8,836 bases of DNA from an uncultured Bacteroidales bacterium (GCA_946405645.1 CAMJHW010000054.1:1-8836); one strand, 5' to 3'. Positions 1-7,387 are shown, numbered from the stretch's first letter. Program-made: numbers and translations. The notes: generated from the sequence alone by a model not told the origin.

Positions 1-1
1 G

Positions 2-556
2 ATTCCCCGCAAGCTCTATACCCGCTTCTCGTTCTACTTCCTCGCCCTTTTCCTCGCTCCCTTCATCGTCTTCATCTTCGGTGCGGGGATTGCGATCTAT
101 TCCAATATCACGAGCCTGGTGGGTATCCGCGTGCATATTGCAGAGGTTTCCGGCTTCATGACTTTCCTGGGATGGTTGGTATTCTATGCCGTCACGGTAC
201 TTACTTTCTCGGCGATGTACAAGTTCATACCTGCCCCTAAGGTGTATTACAGGAACGCTTTCATTGCGGCTATGGTATCCGGATTCGTCTTTGTGCTTTT
301 CCAGTTCATGTACCTGAAGACGCAGATCTTCATGACCCGGCTCAACGCGGTCTACGGAGTGCTCGCCGCCATCCCGCTGTTCCTTATCTGGCTCAATTAC
401 AGCTGGCAGATCGTCATTTACGGAGCCCAGCTCTGCTATGGCATACAGAATGTCGACAGTTATCAAATACCCGAAGGACGTCTCAAGGACTTCACTCCTA
501 TGTGGGATCGCCTGAGGGAAGAGATGAAAGATGACGGGGAGGAAGAAAGCCTATGA
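2..556 (+). CDS. BrkB/YihY-family inner-membrane protein, 3' part
   Basis: This is the C-terminal 184 residues of a polytopic membrane protein; the gene begins before the window and the frame is open from base 2. At least four hydrophobic segments are visible at about residues 11-33, 52-75, 86-106 and 118-145 of the fragment. The last ends in a conserved-looking stretch (SWQIVIYGAQLCYGIQNVDS) typical of the end of the YihY/BrkB domain. After it comes a short soluble tail ending in an acidic run (EEMKDDGEEES). Family members were once annotated as ribonuclease BN, which is wrong for this family; the actual transport or envelope role is unsettled. The stop codon overlaps the start of the rel gene (ATGA), which suggests translational coupling. 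Family assignment is from recognised sequence features; function is not inferred further. Confidence 0.85.
   Translation: MPRKLYTRFSFYFLALFLAPFIVFIFGAGIAIYSNITSLVGIRVHIAEVSGFMTFLGWLVFYAVTVLTFSAMYKFIPAPKVYYRNAFIAAMVSGFVFVLFQFMYLKTQIFMTRLNAVYGVLAAIPLFLIWLNYSWQIVIYGAQLCYGIQNVDSYQIPEGRLKDFTPMWDRLREEMKDDGEEESL
536..542 (+). promoter_or_regulatory. Possible ribosome binding site of the rel gene
   Basis: The purine run GGGGAGG ends 10 bases before the ATG at 553 and lies inside the last codons of the upstream gene. It supports the ATG that overlaps the upstream stop. Bacteroidota depend little on Shine-Dalgarno pairing and the run also encodes a Gly-Glu-Glu stretch, so it may be incidental. Confidence 0.35.
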
Positions 557-2751
557 GTTTCTCCAATTTCACGCAGAAGGACTATGACCTCATCAACAAG
601 GAGTACGGCGAGTTGAAGAAAGTCGCCGCTGGACGCTGCCGTTCCGATGAGGAGATGGCTTTGGTCCAGAAGGCCTTCGAGTTTGCCAACGAGGCGCATA
701 AGAACGTCCGCCGCCGCTCCGGCGAGCCATATATACTCCATCCTATTGCGGTCGCCCGCATCGTGGTAGAGAATATCGGTCTCGGCTGCAAGTCCATCTG
801 CGCCGCCATCCTCCACGACGTCGTCGAAGATACGGACTTCACGGTAGATGAGATCCGCAATCTTTTCGGGGACAAGATAGCCTCGCTTGTGGACGGCCTG
901 ACCAAGATCAAGACGGTTCTCGACAACCAGAAGGACCTCAAGTCCGGCAGTACCGACACTCTTCAGGCGGAGAATTTCAAGCGTATCCTTCTTACCCTCA
1001 ACGATGATGTCAGAGTGGTGCTGATCAAGCTCGCCGACCGCCTCCACAACTGCCGCACGATCGAGTTCATGCCCGAGCACAAGAGGGACAAGGTCCTCAG
1101 CGAGACGATGTTCATCTTCATTCCCCTCGCCCACCGGCTCGGTCTCTATGAGGTAAAGTCCGAGATGGAGAACATCTGGCTCAAGTACAAGGAGCCGGAG
1201 GCGTTCCGGGAGATCACCCGCCGCATCGACGAGAGCGTCGTGGACAAGGACAAGAGCATCGACGAGTTCATTGCTCCCATCTCCGCCGCCCTGAAGGACG
1301 CCGGGTTCGACTTCCAGATCAAGAAGCGCATCAAGACCCCGTATTCGGTATGGAACAAGATGAGGACCAAGAACGTCGAGTTCGAGCAGGTGTACGACCT
1401 TTACGCCGTCCGCATCATTTTCACTCCTCCGGTCGATTCCAAGGAGTCCGAACGCAACCAATGCTACCACATATTCTCCATCATCACCGGTATATACAAG
1501 TATCAGCCGAGCCGCGTTCGTGACTGGGTGCGCCATCCCAAGAGCAACGGATATGAGGCCCTGCACTGTACCCTTATGAGCCAGATAGGCATCTGGATCG
1601 AAGTGCAGATACGTTCGAAGCGAATGGACGATATCGCTGAGAAAGGTATCGCCGCCCATTGGGCGTACAAGAACGAAGGCTACGTCGGCGAGAACGACAG
1701 CGAGATGGACAAGTGGCTCGCCAAGGTGAAGGAGATCCTCGTGAGCGCGGACGTGAGCGCCCTCGAACTGCTCGACATCATCCACAACGACCTTGTCAGC
1801 AGCGAGATCATCGTCTTCACCCCGAAGGGAGAGCAGAAGTCCATACAGAAGGGTGCTACAGCCCTTGATTTCGCATACCTCATACATACGCATATAGGCA
1901 ACAAGGCTATCGCAGCTAAGGTCAATATGAAACTCGTTCCTTTGTCGTACGTTCTCCATACCGGCGACCAGGTCGAGATCATCACTGCGCAGAATGCCCA
2001 TCCGAAGATGGAGTGGCTCCAGTTCCTCGTCACCAGGCATGCCAAGAACATCGTCATAGAGAATTTCAAGGACAGGCGTGAGGAGATAACCGCCGCCGGA
2101 CGCAAGCTCTATGAGGCGGAGATGTCCAACGACGGCATACCCAGGACCAAGAAAAACGTTCAGAAGATCCTCGAATACGTGCAGTTGCGCGACATGGACG
2201 AGTTCTGTTTCCGTCTTGGTCTCGGTCTCATCAAGCCCGGGACGATCCAGAAAGCGCTCTTCCCTGCAGTCACTCCCGTCTCTTCCATCAAGCATGACAG
2301 CTATAAGCTCAAGGCGGACGACCCCACTGGCCGCAAGTTCGTCCTTGCGTCCTGCTGCAACCCCATTCCGGGCGACCCTATCCTCGGGTTCAGGAGTCCG
2401 GACGGCATCGTGACCATCCACAAGAAATCCTGCCCCGTGGCCGGAAGCCTTGCTTCCAAGTACGGCAACCTCGTGGTCATTCCCGAGTGGGACATTTCGG
2501 ACGGGACGCAGGCTTTCCCGGTCCGCATATCGCTCAGGGGCATCGACAAGGTCGGTCTCCTGAACTCCATATCCCATTACATTTCCGAGGTTCTTGGAGT
2601 GAACATGAGAAAGGTTTACCTGGGCTCGGAGGACGGCATATTCGAAGGGTATATCGAACTCCTCGTCCACGACAAGGATGTGCTCGACTCCATCATTGAA
2701 AACCTCAGCCGCATCGACGGCATCCAGAAAATTGTCAGGACCGATATATGA
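553..2751 (+). CDS. rel: Bifunctional (p)ppGpp synthetase/hydrolase (RelA/SpoT family)
   Basis: The 732-residue protein makes and degrades (p)ppGpp, the cytosolic stringent-response alarmone, and has the usual length and domain order of long Rel enzymes. The HD hydrolase is at about 40-200: RRSGEPYILHP with H63, ILHDVVED with H88, D89, E92 and D93, and ADRLHN with D162 and N166, so the metal site looks intact. The synthetase is at about 255-375: YDLYAVRIIF with D282, SNGYEALH with Y334, and EVQIRS with E350. The acidic/basic switch motif reads RVRD (321-324), basic like the RXKD of bifunctional enzymes rather than the EXDD of RelA-only synthetases. TGS domain is at about 418-478, a C-C-H-C zinc-finger-like motif at C601, C602, H623 and C627, and a C-terminal ACT domain at about 655-732. 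Both activities are predicted. Start and stop overlap both neighbours as ATGA. Confidence 0.97.
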   Translation: MSFSNFTQKDYDLINKEYGELKKVAAGRCRSDEEMALVQKAFEFANEAHKNVRRRSGEPYILHPIAVARIVVENIGLGCKSICAAILHDVVEDTDFTVDEIRNLFGDKIASLVDGLTKIKTVLDNQKDLKSGSTDTLQAENFKRILLTLNDDVRVVLIKLADRLHNCRTIEFMPEHKRDKVLSETMFIFIPLAHRLGLYEVKSEMENIWLKYKEPEAFREITRRIDESVVDKDKSIDEFIAPISAALKDAGFDFQIKKRIKTPYSVWNKMRTKNVEFEQVYDLYAVRIIFTPPVDSKESERNQCYHIFSIITGIYKYQPSRVRDWVRHPKSNGYEALHCTLMSQIGIWIEVQIRSKRMDDIAEKGIAAHWAYKNEGYVGENDSEMDKWLAKVKEILVSADVSALELLDIIHNDLVSSEIIVFTPKGEQKSIQKGATALDFAYLIHTHIGNKAIAAKVNMKLVPLSYVLHTGDQVEIITAQNAHPKMEWLQFLVTRHAKNIVIENFKDRREEITAAGRKLYEAEMSNDGIPRTKKNVQKILEYVQLRDMDEFCFRLGLGLIKPGTIQKALFPAVTPVSSIKHDSYKLKADDPTGRKFVLASCCNPIPGDPILGFRSPDGIVTIHKKSCPVAGSLASKYGNLVVIPEWDISDGTQAFPVRISLRGIDKVGLLNSISHYISEVLGVNMRKVYLGSEDGIFEGYIELLVHDKDVLDSIIENLSRIDGIQKIVRTDI

Positions 2752-4565
2752 AAAAGATAATCAGCAGGTTTTTCCCGGTCATTCCCGTAGCCATCGTGCT
2801 GGGGTCGATGATGTTCTCGCATTCGTGCGCGAACACCACCCAGGCTCCTACGGGCGGTGCCAAGGATACGATCCCGCCGAGGATAGTCGGATTCTCGCCG
2901 GAACACATGTCTGTGAACGTACCCACGCACGGAACTACCCTGACCTTCACTTTCAATGAATACGTCACCATCAAGAGCGCGTCCAACATCGTGCTCTCCC
3001 CTCCCCAGATGCGACCTCCCAAGAGCCGTTTGCGCGGCAAGTCCGTCATCGTGACCTTCGAGGAGGACCTGCTTCCGGACATGACGTACACTCTCGATTT
3101 CATCGACGCCCTGGCAGACAACAATGAAGGCAACATCTTCCCGGGTTTCACATACGTGTTCTCTACGGGTGAGACCATAGATTCACTGATGGTTACTGGC
3201 ATCGTACAGGACTGCAATACACTTGACCCCGTCAAGGGCGTAACTGTGATGCTGTACAAGGACCATGCGGATTCCGCAGTGATGCTCAGAAGGCCCTTTG
3301 CGGTCACGAAGACCGATGACTGGGGTTTCTTCTGTATCCGCAACATCAAGGACACTCTTTACCGTTTATACGCCGTCAAGGACGGCAACAACAACAATAT
3401 CTACGATCCTTCCGAGAAAGAGCTCATCGCCTTCGCCGACTCCGTCATCCGCCCCGTTTCCGTAGTCAACGACACGTTGCTGGAAGTGAAGAAACTCGAC
3501 ATGAAGGACACAGTCTCCTGTCTGGCCAGGAAGAACGAATATGAGCTGACGCTCTTCAGGGAAAAGCCCAGCCGTCAGTTCATCGCAAAGAAGGTGCGTG
3601 TGACGGACCGTTCATCTTACCTTACTTTCAACGCCCCGAACGCCCATATAGATTCGATGTGGATCCGAGGCGTCCCCGCCGGCAGGCTCATCACCCAGTT
3701 CAACATCCAGCGCGACAGCTTGGAAGTCTGGGTGAACGACAAGGCAAAACAGCCCGATACGCTCCATATGTACGTGAATTACCGGAAGACAGATTCCCTG
3801 GGGCGTCTCGCTCCTTTCCTGGAGCATGTCAAGGTGTTCTATTCCTCGGAGGACGGCTCCAAGGGGGGCAGTGCCGCCTCCAAGAGCTCCCGCAGGGACA
3901 TAAAGCACGAAGACACCATATGCCTTTACAAACTCACGGTGAATCCCGAGACGGTGGAACAGTACGGATACAGTCTCGAGTTCACATACCCCGTGATAAA
4001 TGAAGGCTTCGACGAACTCACGCTCCGCTCCATCAATCCCCGCCAGCAGGAAGAGCAGATGAGGTTCAGGGTCATCCCCGATTCGACCAACATCCGCAAA
4101 TTCACCATAATGCCCGACGAGAAGCTTCTCACCGGATACGATTACATCCTCAAGATGCCGCACAGGCGTTTCAGGGACATCAATGGTTTCTATAACGACA
4201 GTACGGAGGTTAAGGTCACACTCCCTACGGACGAGACTCTCAGCACGCTTAACCTCGTTCTCACCGGGGTCCATCAGAAGTATATCATAGACCTTCTGAC
4301 CGACAAACGCGACAAGATACTCCGCCAGTATGTCATCGACGGCGATTGCACCCTGGCGTTCCCTTACCTGAAGGCCGGGACCTATTGCATCCGTATTACG
4401 GAGGATGTCAACCGCAACTCCATCGTGGATTCCGGATCCTTGTTGGAGCACCGGCAGCCGGAAAAGGTCAAGTTCTTCAAACTGAAGGACGATTTCCGGT
4501 TCGAGGTGATGGAGTCAGCTGAGATCGACCAGACGGTCGACCTTGAAGAATTGTTCAGAGACTAG
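2748..4565 (+). CDS. Ig-like (SbsA/Big_5-type) domain lipoprotein
   Basis: 605-residue predicted lipoprotein of unknown function. The N-terminus has a basic start and hydrophobic core (1-23), then Cys27 in FSHSC, a loose lipobox, followed by a T/P/G-rich segment and KDTIPPRIVGFSP, the usual opening of Bacteroidota proteins with an N-terminal Big_5 Ig-like domain (about 41-147). A second beta-sandwich, resembling carboxypeptidase-regulatory or transthyretin-like domains, spans about 148-232 and holds DGNNNNIYDPSE (212-223). A flexible Gly/Ser/Lys/Arg linker lies near 370-384. The C-terminal region ends in another sandwich-like segment with DVNRNSIVD (553-561). No acidic surface-export signal follows Cys27, so attachment to the periplasmic face of the outer membrane is my inference. 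The start overlaps the rel stop, with a weak AGGA 7 bases upstream. No enzymatic motif was seen; a structural or scaffold role is plausible but unproven. Confidence 0.85.
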   Translation: MKKIISRFFPVIPVAIVLGSMMFSHSCANTTQAPTGGAKDTIPPRIVGFSPEHMSVNVPTHGTTLTFTFNEYVTIKSASNIVLSPPQMRPPKSRLRGKSVIVTFEEDLLPDMTYTLDFIDALADNNEGNIFPGFTYVFSTGETIDSLMVTGIVQDCNTLDPVKGVTVMLYKDHADSAVMLRRPFAVTKTDDWGFFCIRNIKDTLYRLYAVKDGNNNNIYDPSEKELIAFADSVIRPVSVVNDTLLEVKKLDMKDTVSCLARKNEYELTLFREKPSRQFIAKKVRVTDRSSYLTFNAPNAHIDSMWIRGVPAGRLITQFNIQRDSLEVWVNDKAKQPDTLHMYVNYRKTDSLGRLAPFLEHVKVFYSSEDGSKGGSAASKSSRRDIKHEDTICLYKLTVNPETVEQYGYSLEFTYPVINEGFDELTLRSINPRQQEEQMRFRVIPDSTNIRKFTIMPDEKLLTGYDYILKMPHRRFRDINGFYNDSTEVKVTLPTDETLSTLNLVLTGVHQKYIIDLLTDKRDKILRQYVIDGDCTLAFPYLKAGTYCIRITEDVNRNSIVDSGSLLEHRQPEKVKFFKLKDDFRFEVMESAEIDQTVDLEELFRD

Positions 4566-4568
4566 GCA

Positions 4569-5423
4569 ATGAAAAGATACGCTGCATTCATACTGTTTAC
4601 CGTCCTGTCCGTTTTTTCGGGCCTCCAGGCTTCCGCCGGCAACGACAGGAAGCCGAGGCGTGCCGAACAGCGGGACACTACCGTCTATAGTGACGCATAT
4701 CTGGATACCGTCAACGTGAACCGGGTGTTCCAGCTCAACGATTACATGATGGTCGGCGTCGAAGGAGGCGCCGGATTCAACCGCATGCAGTTCAATCCCC
4801 CATACACTCAGGACTGGCGTTTCTCCCCCGAGTACTTCGAAGTGAATTTCGTCCGTTACGGCAAGCTGTTCGGCTACATGCCGTATTTCGGCCTTAAGGT
4901 CGGAGCTGCGTACGGCCATGAGGGCTACAAGATGAAAATGAATGAGGATACTGGATATATAGCCAAGATATCCGGAGCCACGGAGTGTGTGTATGACTAT
5001 GCTGAACTGCACACTTTGGCCCACGTCCACTATGACGTCGGCCATTTCAAGCTTATGATCGATATTGGGCCCTATGGAGGAAAGAGGTTGAACATCGAGC
5101 GTATCGGTGAGCTCGTTTCCGACGATATCCGTTACAGCTTCCTCGATTCGGACAGGCGTTTCGACTTCGGGATCAAGGCAGGTGCGGGTTTCGCCCTGGT
5201 TTTCGATCCGGTCGAGTTCCACGTCAATGCCAAGGTCCGTTACGGATGGTCCAACCTGTTCGACCCGGACTACAGAAGCGAGTATTATTACTCCTTTGCA
5301 TATCCGCTGGACGTCATGGTCACGGCGGGCCTGTATTTCCAGATATCCCGCAAGTCGGGCAAGACCAAGGCCGTGCTCCGCAAGGAAGCCAAGGCCATTG
5401 TTTACGGGGAGGAGAGCAAATGA
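4569..5423 (+). CDS. Predicted outer-membrane beta-barrel protein, PorT-like, function unknown
   Basis: 284-residue exported protein. Residues 1-23 form a signal peptide with a signal peptidase I site at about ASA23|G24; there is no lipobox. The mature part alternates polar and hydrophobic/aromatic residues in strands rich in Gly and Tyr, for example YMMVGVEGGAGFNRMQF, YMPYFGLKVGAAYGHEGY, HFKLMIDIGPYGG, FDFGIKAGAGFALVF and VMVTAGLYFQIS. This fits a small barrel of eight or so strands of the Bacteroidota OMP_b-brl_2/PorT-like type. The C-terminus carries a Lys/Arg-rich tail after the last strand (ISRKSGKTKAVLRKEAK), odd for a barrel that ends in its last strand and presumably periplasmic. It starts 3 bases after the lipoprotein gene and its stop overlaps the ispG start. 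A partnership with the lipoprotein is suggested only by adjacency. Family fold moderately sure; function unknown. Confidence 0.75.
   Translation: MKRYAAFILFTVLSVFSGLQASAGNDRKPRRAEQRDTTVYSDAYLDTVNVNRVFQLNDYMMVGVEGGAGFNRMQFNPPYTQDWRFSPEYFEVNFVRYGKLFGYMPYFGLKVGAAYGHEGYKMKMNEDTGYIAKISGATECVYDYAELHTLAHVHYDVGHFKLMIDIGPYGGKRLNIERIGELVSDDIRYSFLDSDRRFDFGIKAGAGFALVFDPVEFHVNAKVRYGWSNLFDPDYRSEYYYSFAYPLDVMVTAGLYFQISRKSGKTKAVLRKEAKAIVYGEESK
5406..5414 (+). promoter_or_regulatory. Shine-Dalgarno-like site deciding the ispG start
   Basis: GGGGAGGAG contains a GGAGG core 7 bases before the ATG at 5420. It favours this ATG over the upstream in-frame extension, which is open back to 5246 but would read through the preceding gene in another frame. 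The same bases encode Gly-Glu-Glu in the upstream gene, so part of the match may be coincidence. Confidence 0.5.
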
Positions 5424-6748
5424 AATCTTTGGAAGTGAAATGCGGCGGCGTCACCATCGGAGGCGGGCGCCGCATCGTGGTTCAGACCATGTGCAATACG
5501 CATACGGATGATGTCGAGGCGACGTATCGGCAATGTGTAAGACTTGCCGGCGCGGGCGCGGAGATCATCCGCATCACCGTGCCGGGCCAAAGGGAGGTGG
5601 CGGCCATCGCGGAGGTCAGGGACCGGCTGCGGGCAGCCGGTATAGACACTCCCATCGTGGCCGACATCCACTTCTCTTCCGCTACGGCGATCGCCGTAGC
5701 CCCGTACGTGGACAAGGTCAGGATCAATCCCGGCAATTTCCATAAGGACCACGACCAGGCCAGGCTCCAGTTCGCGCGCCTTCTCGAGGTGTGCAAGGAG
5801 CATGGCACGGCCATCCGCATCGGCCTCAACCATGGCTCTCTGGGCGAATACATCACCGACAAGTACGGGAATACACCCTTCGCCATGGCTATGGCTGCTA
5901 TGGAATGGGTGGAGATGTGCATCGAGGCCGGCTTCTACCAGGTCGTCGTTTCCCTTAAAGCCAGCAATACGCTCGTGATGGTCAACGCCTACCGGCAACT
6001 GGCGGCCATGATGCAGGAACGCGGCGTAGTGTTCCCCTTGCACGTGGGCGTCACCGAGGCCGGCAATGGCGATTCCGGAAGGATCAAGTCCTGTGTCGGT
6101 ATCTCCGCGCTTCTGTCCGAAGGACTGGGAGACACTGTACGGGTTTCGCTTACCGAAGATCCGGAGAATGAGATACCCGTCGGCCAGTACCTCTCCGACA
6201 GATACGGTGGACGCACTGCTTCCAGCATGGTGCGCCTGGGTCTCAGCGGCAGGACGGCAACCGCGGAGTATCATGCGCCCTCGCGGGCGAAACTCCTGCT
6301 TGACGCAGCGTGCGATTTCGGCAAGCGCCTGCTGGACAAGGAGCTGGACGAGGTCCGTTTCACTGGCACTTATCTTCAGGACGGAGCGGAGGTGTCTTTG
6401 GAAGAATCCGGATTCGGAGCTTACTTGTCGGACGAACTGATGCAGGCTGCACGCCGTCGTTTCTACAAGCCGGAATATATAGCTTGTCCGGGTTGCGGCC
6501 GGACTATGTACGATCTTCAGGGTGCCTTCGAGGAGGTAAAGCGCCGCACTTCACATTTGAGCGACGTGGTCATAGCCGTTATGGGTTGTATCGTCAACGG
6601 CCCGGGCGAGATGGCCGATGCTGACTGGGGGTATGTCGGGGAGGGCAACCACAAGGTGTCCATCTATCACGGCAAGGACCCCGTTCTCCGCCACGTTCCG
6701 GATACCGAGGCGGTCGACCGTCTGCTTGAACTTATAGAAGGGCGATGA
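5420..6748 (+). CDS. ispG: 4-hydroxy-3-methylbut-2-enyl diphosphate synthase, shortened middle domain
   Basis: IspG (GcpE) is the cytosolic [4Fe-4S] enzyme converting methylerythritol cyclodiphosphate to HMBPP in the MEP isoprenoid pathway. The TIM-barrel part (about 1-255) shows IVVQTMCNTHTDD, EIIRITVPG, PIVADIHFSS, KVRINPGNF and FPLHVGVTEAG. The C-terminal iron-sulfur domain shows CPGC (C356, C359), MGCIVNGPGE (C390, and E397 as the likely fourth ligand) and a final YVGEGNHKVSIYHGK. The start at 5420 forms an ATGA overlap with the barrel-protein gene. The length, 442 residues, is intermediate: E. coli IspG has 372, while bacteroidetal enzymes usually carry an inserted A* domain and reach roughly 600 or more. 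Here residues 256-355 hold only about 100, and 291-355 resemble the end of A* (LLLDAACDFG, then ELMQAARRRF). All catalytic ligands remain, so activity is expected. Its last 17 bp overlap psd on the other strand. Confidence 0.96.
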   Translation: MKSLEVKCGGVTIGGGRRIVVQTMCNTHTDDVEATYRQCVRLAGAGAEIIRITVPGQREVAAIAEVRDRLRAAGIDTPIVADIHFSSATAIAVAPYVDKVRINPGNFHKDHDQARLQFARLLEVCKEHGTAIRIGLNHGSLGEYITDKYGNTPFAMAMAAMEWVEMCIEAGFYQVVVSLKASNTLVMVNAYRQLAAMMQERGVVFPLHVGVTEAGNGDSGRIKSCVGISALLSEGLGDTVRVSLTEDPENEIPVGQYLSDRYGGRTASSMVRLGLSGRTATAEYHAPSRAKLLLDAACDFGKRLLDKELDEVRFTGTYLQDGAEVSLEESGFGAYLSDELMQAARRRFYKPEYIACPGCGRTMYDLQGAFEEVKRRTSHLSDVVIAVMGCIVNGPGEMADADWGYVGEGNHKVSIYHGKDPVLRHVPDTEAVDRLLELIEGR

Positions 6749-7385
6749 CGCTTTCGCAGGCGCGGACATTGTTTCCTATCTTCACCTTGATGTCCGCGTC
6801 CGTCGGGAAGAACATGTCTATGCGGCTTCCGAACTTGATGATGCCGCACTGCTCCCCCGCCCTGGTACGCATTCCGGGCTCGGAATAACAGACTATCCTG
6901 CGGGCGAAGGTTCCCGCCAGCTGCTTGAACATGATTTCTTTTCCGTCATCAGTGCGGATGACGGTGCAGGAATGCTCGTTGTATATGGAAGACTTGGGCA
7001 GGAAAGCCAGGAGATGCTTCCCCGGATGATACTTGTAGTACGTGACGGTTCCGTCCAAGGGCCAGAAATTGGCGTGGACGTCGAAGAAGTCCATGAAAAC
7101 GGACACCTGGATGCATTCCCGCTTGAGGAATTCCGGCTCGAACACTTTCTCGTTTATGACTACCTTGCCGTCCGCGACGGATGTGACTACGCTGCCCGTC
7201 CCGGGACACTGCCTGTCCGGAACGCGGAAGAACAACGTCTGCCATACGGCTATCGCAAACACGACTGCAACCAACGGCCAGAATATCCATGGATTGCGGA
7301 TGAACAACCTCAAGATGACGATGATTATGGCGCATATCACGTACGCCAATGCAACGGAGCCGTATGAGTCGTGGTCTATATGCAT
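6732..7385 (-). CDS. psd: Phosphatidylserine decarboxylase proenzyme, short form
   Basis: This 217-residue protein decarboxylates phosphatidylserine to phosphatidylethanolamine at the inner membrane. It is the short bacterial/archaeal-type Psd. Two hydrophobic segments lie at about 10-28 and 31-54. The soluble part has VADGKVV (D72), FFDVHANFWP (H104) and FGSRID (G186-S187). In this family the chain self-cleaves between Gly and Ser of such a GS motif and the Ser becomes the pyruvoyl group, so cleavage at 186/187 would give a large beta chain and an alpha chain of about 31 residues. Asp, His and Ser of the self-processing triad are all present. The ATG at 7385 was chosen because it begins 2 bases after the cdsA stop and gives the usual length; the longer open frame upstream lies within cdsA. 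No phosphatidylserine synthase gene follows; the gene instead runs into the end of ispG. Confidence 0.93.
   Translation of the reverse strand: MHIDHDSYGSVALAYVICAIIIVILRLFIRNPWIFWPLVAVVFAIAVWQTLFFRVPDRQCPGTGSVVTSVADGKVVINEKVFEPEFLKRECIQVSVFMDFFDVHANFWPLDGTVTYYKYHPGKHLLAFLPKSSIYNEHSCTVIRTDDGKEIMFKQLAGTFARRIVCYSEPGMRTRAGEQCGIIKFGSRIDMFFPTDADIKVKIGNNVRACESVIALL
6761..6798. other. 9-bp inverted repeat just after the ispG stop, inside psd
   Basis: CGCGGACAT (6761-6769) and ATGTCCGCG (6790-6798) are perfect inverted arms with a 20-base loop, extended inside by possible wobble pairs. The hairpin starts 12 bases after the ispG stop and could form in the 3' end of the plus-strand operon transcript. 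No T-tract follows on either strand, so an ordinary intrinsic terminator is not supported. It may be chance within psd codons. Confidence 0.25.
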
Positions 7386-7387
7386 TG

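Noticed and set aside
463..2670. A 735-codon open frame on the minus strand covering almost all of rel.
   Set aside because: Its codons lie exactly opposite the rel codons, so it stays open only because rel uses no TTA, CTA or TCA codon. The predicted protein has no recognisable domain and rel is unmistakably real. Similar shadow frames lie opposite the lipoprotein, barrel and ispG genes in the same phase, so this is a codon-bias effect.
3863..3868. A run of six G within the lipoprotein gene as a possible phase-variable slippage tract.
   Set aside because: Six bases is short for slippage, it lies in a Gly/Ser linker codon run, and the reading frame is intact. Nothing else suggests phase variation.
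5246..5419. An N-terminal extension of 58 codons in frame with ispG.
   Set aside because: It lies inside the barrel-protein gene in another frame, has no IspG similarity, and the ATG at 5420 has a good ribosome-binding run and gives the normal IspG N-terminus.
6711..6720. A perfect 10-bp palindrome CGGTCGACCG near the end of ispG, as an operator or the psd terminator.
   Set aside because: It has no loop and no following T-tract, is short enough to occur by chance in GC-rich coding DNA, and encodes ordinary ispG residues.
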